Below are positions 59,837-64,000 of a DNA stretch of 64,000 nucleotides, in pieces. The notes under the pieces were generated by a model, which was not told the origin of the DNA, searched no databases, and saw only the letters and a list, made by a program, of their open reading frames with translations. Source of the DNA: Pigmentiphaga kullae (GTDB lineage Bacteria > Pseudomonadota > Gammaproteobacteria > Burkholderiales > Burkholderiaceae_B); assembly GCF_004216695.1 (NCBI RefSeq), contig NZ_SGXC01000002.1, positions 1,612,001 to 1,676,000 on the forward strand. Direction: 5' to 3'. How positions within the stretch are numbered: position 1 is the stretch's first letter; each line of letters begins with the position of its first letter. The position numbers were made by a program, and so were the translations under genes.

Positions 59837-60448
59837 TCAGAAACCCTCGGGCCAATCGCTGTCTATGCGCTTGGCGTCCAGATCGACACCGCGGATATAC
59901 GCGTCGACGAAAGGCACCAGGGTCTCGCGCTGCCTGCCGCGCGCATCGAGCAGCGGCTGCGTCGGCAGGCCGGGAGCCACGGGTTCGACACAGGCCACGT
60001 GCAGGATCGCATGCACCCCGTTGTCGCTGACTTCCGACACCGTACCCAGGACGACTTCCCGGTCCGAGGCATCCTTGCCCGTCAATTCGCAGCCGATCAG
60101 GTCCACCCAATAGAACTCGCCTTCCGCGAGCCGGGGGAACTGACTGCGCGGCACCAGCACCGTCCAACCCTTCCAGGCCAGGGCCTGGTCCCGGTCGGAC
60201 ACGCCGGGAAAAGCGACCGTCACCACTGCGCCATGGCGCTTGGCGTCGACCACTTCGATACGGCGCACCTCCGCTCCCTTGCGCAACCACCACGCGCGGC
60301 TGCCCAACAAGGCTTCGGACTGTGCCGAGTACGGCTGGATCTTCAGACCGCCGCGCACGCCAAAGGCCTCCGCCACATGCCCGACCTCGACGAGGTCGGC
60401 GGGAAGGGCGGGATCGCTACCGGACCCCGTGGACGCAGCGGACACCAC
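59837..60448 (-). CDS. rimM: 16S rRNA processing protein RimM
   Basis: Assembly factor for the 30S head. 203 residues with LVEVGHVAEAFGVRGGLKIQPYS and the PRC-barrel region LAEGEFYWVDLIGCEL. No ATG is available; GTG 60448 (or GTG 60445) is inferred, four bases after the rpsP stop, so translation is probably coupled to rpsP. No clear ribosome-binding site. Confidence 0.94.
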   Translation of the reverse strand: MVSAASTGSGSDPALPADLVEVGHVAEAFGVRGGLKIQPYSAQSEALLGSRAWWLRKGAEVRRIEVVDAKRHGAVVTVAFPGVSDRDQALAWKGWTVLVPRSQFPRLAEGEFYWVDLIGCELTGKDASDREVVLGTVSEVSDNGVHAILHVACVEPVAPGLPTQPLLDARGRQRETLVPFVDAYIRGVDLDAKRIDSDWPEGF

Positions 60449-60452
60449 GAAA

Positions 60453-60713
60453 TCAGGCAGCCGACGCGACCTTGGCGCCGTATTCCTTGACGAGACGGGC
60501 CACGGCCGGCGACAGCTGGGCGCCGTTCTTGGTCCAGTGCTCGACGCGGTCGAGCGCGATGCGCAGGCCTTCTTCACCCTCGGAAGCAACGGGGTTGTAG
60601 AAACCCACGCGTTCGATGAAGCGGCCATCGCGGCGATTGCGCGAATCGGCAGCAACGAGGTTGTAGAAGGGGCGCTTCTTCGAGCCGCCGCGGGACATAC
60701 GAATCACCACCAT
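60453..60713 (-). CDS. rpsP: 30S ribosomal protein S16
   Basis: 86 residues: [30 protein letters not shown] and [12 protein letters not shown] are S16 signatures. First gene of rpsP-rimM-trmD-rplS. Confidence 0.98.
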   Translation of the reverse strand: MVVIRMSRGGSKKRPFYNLVAADSRNRRDGRFIERVGFYNPVASEGEEGLRIALDRVEHWTKNGAQLSPAVARLVKEYGAKVASAA

Positions 60714-60825
60714 AGGTAATTCCTTGGAAAAAGTTGAACTGAGAAAAGCCCTAAAGTATAGCCCGGCCTGCTAGGCCTAGCAAGCAAGGATGCGGTAAAG
60801 TCCTTCAAAATCAAGGTCTTCTACG

Positions 60826-61287
60826 ATGGATTCCCACCACATGCCCACCTCTTCCGCAGACGATACGTCCCATATCCCCCCGCCGACCCGAGGATTCCGC
60901 CACAAAACCGTGGCCGGACTGCTGGCCGCCGTGCTGGGCTGGGCCGGCGCGCACTGGTGGTACCTGGGCCGCCGGCATGGCTGGATCGTCCTCCTGTTCT
61001 CGCTGATCATGATAGGCACCGCGCTGCGTAGCGAAGCATGGTATTTCCATCCCGCCTTCTTCCTGTTCCTGGTCCCGGCCGTCGCGGGCTTCATCGAGGC
61101 CATCGTCCTGTGCCTGACCTCCGATGCCAAGTTCGATGCCCGATACAACGCGGGCCAGGCGCGGCAGTCGCGCACCGGCTGGGGGCCGGTCCTGGTGGCC
61201 GGCATCACGCTGGCCGTGGGCACCGCCATCCTCATGCTGGGCATCGTGCTGCTGTTCCAGAGCCTGTTCGAGGGCATCCCCGCCTGA
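60826..61287 (+). CDS. TM2-domain-like membrane protein
   Basis: 153 residues, about three to four membrane helices: residues 29-62 (TVAGLLAAVLGWAGAHWWYLGRR resembling the TM2 motif with Gly and the aromatic pair), 75-96, and 122-148. Function unknown. ATG 60826 has AAGG 9-13 bases upstream; ATG 60841 is possible. Confidence 0.78.
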   Translation: MDSHHMPTSSADDTSHIPPPTRGFRHKTVAGLLAAVLGWAGAHWWYLGRRHGWIVLLFSLIMIGTALRSEAWYFHPAFFLFLVPAVAGFIEAIVLCLTSDAKFDARYNAGQARQSRTGWGPVLVAGITLAVGTAILMLGIVLLFQSLFEGIPA

Positions 61288-61294
61288 TCGCCAG

Positions 61295-62431
61295 CTAGCC
61301 GAACAGCGGCATCTGGCGCGTATCGACCGGAGGTTCTCCACCCCGGGGCTCGCGGGCCGGCGGCCTGAACGACCCCGTATCCAGTTCGATGCGCCGGTCC
61401 GCCAGCCCATGCCGGCGCGCGGCGCGCCCGAAACGCTGCGCGACCAGGTCGGCCCAGATGCCCTGGCCACGCATGCGGCTGCCGAAACGCGCGTCGTTGA
61501 GCTTGCCGCCGCGCAGATCCTCCAGACAATGCAGCACCCTGGCCTTGCGGTCGGGAAAGTGCGCCTGCAGCCAGTCCGAGAACACGTCCTTGACCTCCCA
61601 GGGCAGGCGCAGCATGGTGTAGAAAGCCGCCCGTGCCCCCGCCTCCTTGGCCGCCTCCAATACGTGCTCGATATGGTCGTCGGTGATGAAGGGGATGACC
61701 GGCGCCAGCGAAACGCCAACCGGCACGCCTGCGCCGGCCAGCGTCCGGACCGCCTCCAGCCGCCGCCACGGCGCCGCCGCGCGCGGCTCGAGCGTCCGCG
61801 CCACGCGCCCGTCCAACGTGGCGACCGAGACATAGACGGCGACGAGCTTCAATTCCGCCAGCTTCGCCAGCAGATCGACGTCGCGCGCGACCAGCCCGCC
61901 CTTGGTGACCAGCGACACGGGGTGCCGGGTTTCCAGCAGCAGTTCCAGCAGCCCCCGCGTCAGCTTCCACTGGCGCTCGATGGGCTGGTAGGCGTCGGTG
62001 GCCGAACCGATGTTGATGACGTCCACCCGGTAGCCCGGACGCCCCAGTTCAGCCCGCAGCGCCTCGACCGCATTGGCCTTGGCGACGAGGCGGGTCTCGA
62101 AATCCAGGCCGGGAGACCAGCCCAGGTAGGCATGCGTGGGCCGCGCGAAGCAATAGACGCAGCCGTGCTCGCAGCCGCGGTAAGGATTGATGGCGCGGTC
62201 GAAGGGGATGTCGGGCGAATCGTTGCGGGACAGGATCTTGCGCGCCCGCTCGATGGCGACCTCGGTCCTGAGCGGGGGAGGTTCTTCTTCCGGGGTGGCC
62301 CAGCCATCGTCGACCGCGTCGCGCCGGTCGCCCTCGAAGCGGTGCCTGACGTTGAGAACGGCGCCGCGTCCGCGCTGCGGTACGGGGGGAGCCTGGGGGT
62401 AGCCGTCTTGCGGCAGATCATCGTTTTCCAC
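61295..62431 (-). CDS. radical SAM protein, PA0069/SplB-like, LexA-linked
   Basis: 4Fe-4S radical SAM enzyme of the PA0069 family, related to spore photoproduct lyase. Cluster ligands Cys87, Cys91, Cys94 in GCEHGCVYC, then VDVINIGSATDAYQP and KGGLVARDVDLL. A perfect LexA-type box is 8-23 bases upstream of the likely GTG start at 62431. The start is uncertain because no ribosome-binding site is seen; an ATG at 62482 would place the box inside the gene. Confidence 0.88.
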   Translation of the reverse strand: MENDDLPQDGYPQAPPVPQRGRGAVLNVRHRFEGDRRDAVDDGWATPEEEPPPLRTEVAIERARKILSRNDSPDIPFDRAINPYRGCEHGCVYCFARPTHAYLGWSPGLDFETRLVAKANAVEALRAELGRPGYRVDVINIGSATDAYQPIERQWKLTRGLLELLLETRHPVSLVTKGGLVARDVDLLAKLAELKLVAVYVSVATLDGRVARTLEPRAAAPWRRLEAVRTLAGAGVPVGVSLAPVIPFITDDHIEHVLEAAKEAGARAAFYTMLRLPWEVKDVFSDWLQAHFPDRKARVLHCLEDLRGGKLNDARFGSRMRGQGIWADLVAQRFGRAARRHGLADRRIELDTGSFRPPAREPRGGEPPVDTRQMPLFG

Positions 62432-62438
62432 CGAAATA

Positions 62439-62454
62439 CTGTATATCCATACAG
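62439..62454. promoter_or_regulatory. LexA SOS box
   Basis: CTGTATATCCATACAG: the CTGT-N8-ACAG consensus is exact and CTGTAT/ATACAG arms pair perfectly. It lies just upstream of the radical SAM gene on the minus strand. Confidence 0.85.
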
Positions 62455-62512
62455 CATCGAGACACAATCGCCTCCACCTCACACAACAAAAAATATTTTC
62501 CTAAAAATATAT

Positions 62513-62536
62513 AATTTCTATAATTAATTAGAAATT
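62513..62536. promoter_or_regulatory. AT-rich palindrome upstream of the alpha/beta hydrolase
   Basis: AATTTCTA and TAGAAATT arms, perfectly complementary, 8-base AT spacer, 13 bases before the ATG. Candidate operator, perhaps for the convergent GntR. Confidence 0.45.
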
Positions 62537-62549
62537 TACGAGACGAATC

Positions 62550-63416
62550 ATGAACCACGCCCCGCTCACTCCGCAGCCTCCCCTGCCTTTTCCCGCCGCG
62601 CAGCGCTATGAAGACACGGTGCTGGAATGGGCCCGAGGCCTGGACGCCCGTTCCCTGCGCGCCCGCGACCAGGCCTATGGACCCGATCCGCAGCACCGCT
62701 ATGACGTGTTCGCCGCCGATGGCATGCGCGGCGCGCCGGTGCTGGTGTTCTGGCATGGCGGCGGCTGGACCAATGGCTACAAGGAATATGTGCACTTCAT
62801 GGCCGAGGCCGTGATCCGGCGGGGGCTGGTGTTGGTCGCGCCCACCTATCGGCTGGCGCCCGGCCACCGGCTGCCCGCCGCCTACGACGACGCCGTCCTG
62901 CTGCTGGGCGAACTGCGGCGGACCGTGGGCAGGTGGGGGGGAGATTGCCGGAATCTCTATCTGGCCGGGCACTCGGCCGGAGGCGGCACCGCCGCGATGG
63001 CGGCCCTGCGCAAGCCGGCGCTGGAGCGGGCGGGCGTACCGCCCGGCGACGTCCGTGGCTGCCTGCCCATCAGCGGCGTCATGGACCTGCACCACCCCTG
63101 CCCCGGGCCCGGCAGCCTGGAGGAACGGGTCTACGCCACCCTGCTGGAACGGCCGTGCGAAGACACGCTGATGAGCGCCATCAGTTGGACCGCCGGCAAC
63201 CTCGTGCCTATGGTGTCGAGCTATGGGGAACGGGACAGCGCCCGCGTGATCGGCGCCAATACGCGCATGCACGAACTGCTGAAGCGCCAGCCCGCCGACG
63301 CCGGCCTGCACGCCTGGACGGGCCTCGATCACTTCGACACCCATCTGGCGCTGGCCGACCCCGCCCACGACTGGTACGGGCAGCTGGAGTCGCTGGTGGC
63401 GCGGACCTGCCGCTAG
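62550..63416 (+). CDS. alpha/beta hydrolase, kynurenine formamidase/HSL-like
   Basis: 288-residue esterase-type enzyme. Oxyanion motif HGGGW at 69-73, nucleophile Ser142 in GHSAGG, and a late LDHFDTHL His. Resembles arylformamidase-like hydrolases; substrate unknown. Convergent with a GntR regulator 3 bases beyond its stop. Confidence 0.85.
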   Translation: MNHAPLTPQPPLPFPAAQRYEDTVLEWARGLDARSLRARDQAYGPDPQHRYDVFAADGMRGAPVLVFWHGGGWTNGYKEYVHFMAEAVIRRGLVLVAPTYRLAPGHRLPAAYDDAVLLLGELRRTVGRWGGDCRNLYLAGHSAGGGTAAMAALRKPALERAGVPPGDVRGCLPISGVMDLHHPCPGPGSLEERVYATLLERPCEDTLMSAISWTAGNLVPMVSSYGERDSARVIGANTRMHELLKRQPADAGLHAWTGLDHFDTHLALADPAHDWYGQLESLVARTCR

Positions 63417-63419
63417 CGC

Positions 63420-64000
63420 CTATCCGGCGAAACGCTCGCCCAGCACCTGCGCGGTCCGCATCAGGTGGCTGCGCAGCAGCTCGCAGGCCAGGCCGGCGTT
63501 GCGGGCCAGGGCGGCCTCCATCAACTGCGCGTGTTCGCTCATCACGTCATCCTCGAGCTGTTGGGCCGAGGACGTATAGGCCAGGCGGATCCGGCGGTAG
63601 CGCTCGGAATGATCGATCAATTGTTCGTCGATGCGCATCAGCCACTTGGACCGCGCGGCGGCCAGCAGCGCGGCGTGGAAACCCCGGTGGGCCGCTTCCC
63701 ACAACTCTACCGCCACGAGGTCGTTGGGATCCTGCGGCAGGCGCGCCCGCGTCAGCTTGTAGTAGGCGGCCGTGATGCTGGCGCCCCAATCGTCGTCGCC
63801 ATGCTCGATCGCGTCCTGGAGCAGCAGCGTCTCGACCGAGGTGCGCGCATGCATCAGGTCGAGCATGTCCTCCCGGGACAGCGGGGACACGCTGAAGCCG
63901 CGCTGGCCGTCGTTGCTGACCAGGCCTTCGCCGGACAACTGCATCAAGGCTTCGCGTATGGGGCTGATGCCCAGTTCGTAGCGCTGTTGCAAGGCCTGCA
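63420..64000 (-). CDS. GntR-family FCD-type regulator (5' end beyond window)
   Basis: Only the C-terminal 193 codons are present. The end of the winged helix-turn-helix (LQQRYELGISPIREALMQLSGEGLV) and the full FCD effector domain are visible. Its N-terminus continues past base 64000. Probably controls the convergent hydrolase or genes outside the window. Confidence 0.9.
   Translation of the reverse strand, partial: QALQQRYELGISPIREALMQLSGEGLVSNDGQRGFSVSPLSREDMLDLMHARTSVETLLLQDAIEHGDDDWGASITAAYYKLTRARLPQDPNDLVAVELWEAAHRGFHAALLAAARSKWLMRIDEQLIDHSERYRRIRLAYTSSAQQLEDDVMSEHAQLMEAALARNAGLACELLRSHLMRTAQVLGERFAG

Overview
The window is a GC-rich, gene-dense chromosomal segment of a betaproteobacterium in Burkholderiales, most likely Alcaligenaceae (Bordetella or Achromobacter-like). 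This rests on the gene orders uvrD<>leuS-lptE-holA-proA, yebC-purD-hemF-nadD-rsfS-rlmH-maf-rng and rpsP-rimM-trmD-rplS, a short BpH3-type H-NS, a Bug-family periplasmic binding protein, and protein sequences that read as Bordetella-like. No tRNA, rRNA, CRISPR array, insertion sequence or prophage was seen. About 90% of the bases are coding.

Layout. 1-8.3 kb: housekeeping (uvrD 5' end, leuS, lptE, holA, proA, hemJ, an RlmL-like methyltransferase). 8.4-10.4 kb: a divergent flavoprotein/AraC pair around a palindrome, then a 63-residue orphan protein. 10.4-16.4 kb: an acrA-acrB-outer-membrane-channel RND efflux operon whose promoter carries an AcrR-type palindrome. 16.9-21.8 kb: ypfJ, cfa, yaeQ, an H-NS gene, a DUF486 membrane protein and a distant acrR with a related palindrome at its own promoter. 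21.8-26.3 kb: DUF4136 lipoprotein, pepN-fbp. 26.3-31.3 kb: glutamine-synthetase-like plus Rieske oxygenase genes, divergent from a GntR regulator and an MFS carrier. 31.3-34.9 kb: qor-lpxO, upp, an AmiD-like amidase. 34.9-40.0 kb: marR-OM channel-emrA-emrB efflux locus with matching operator-like sites. 40.0-48.6 kb: HerA-like ATPase, then yebC-purD-hemF-nadD-rsfS-rlmH-maf-rng. 48.7-50.3 kb: a HigBA-type toxin-antitoxin pair, GNAT and thioesterase. 50.5-55.6 kb: a LysR-controlled aromatic catabolic cluster (GlcG-like, extradiol dioxygenase, flavin monooxygenase, Bug binding protein). 55.6-60.7 kb: small conserved genes, CobD/CbiB-like, NUDIX, and rplS-trmD-rimM-rpsP. 60.8-64 kb: TM2 protein, a radical SAM gene behind a LexA box, an alpha/beta hydrolase and a truncated GntR regulator.

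The most striking non-coding feature is a roughly 80-nt element present six times (3198, 3868, 45719, 46313, 50319 and, on the minus strand, 50487). Every copy sits at the 3' end of a gene and reads in the same direction as that gene. It folds as three consecutive hairpins, and stem differences between copies are compensatory, which points to a selected RNA structure rather than a neutral repeat. One copy supplies the stop codon of rsfS. Two copies face each other and make a ~247-bp inverted repeat. I know of no name for it.
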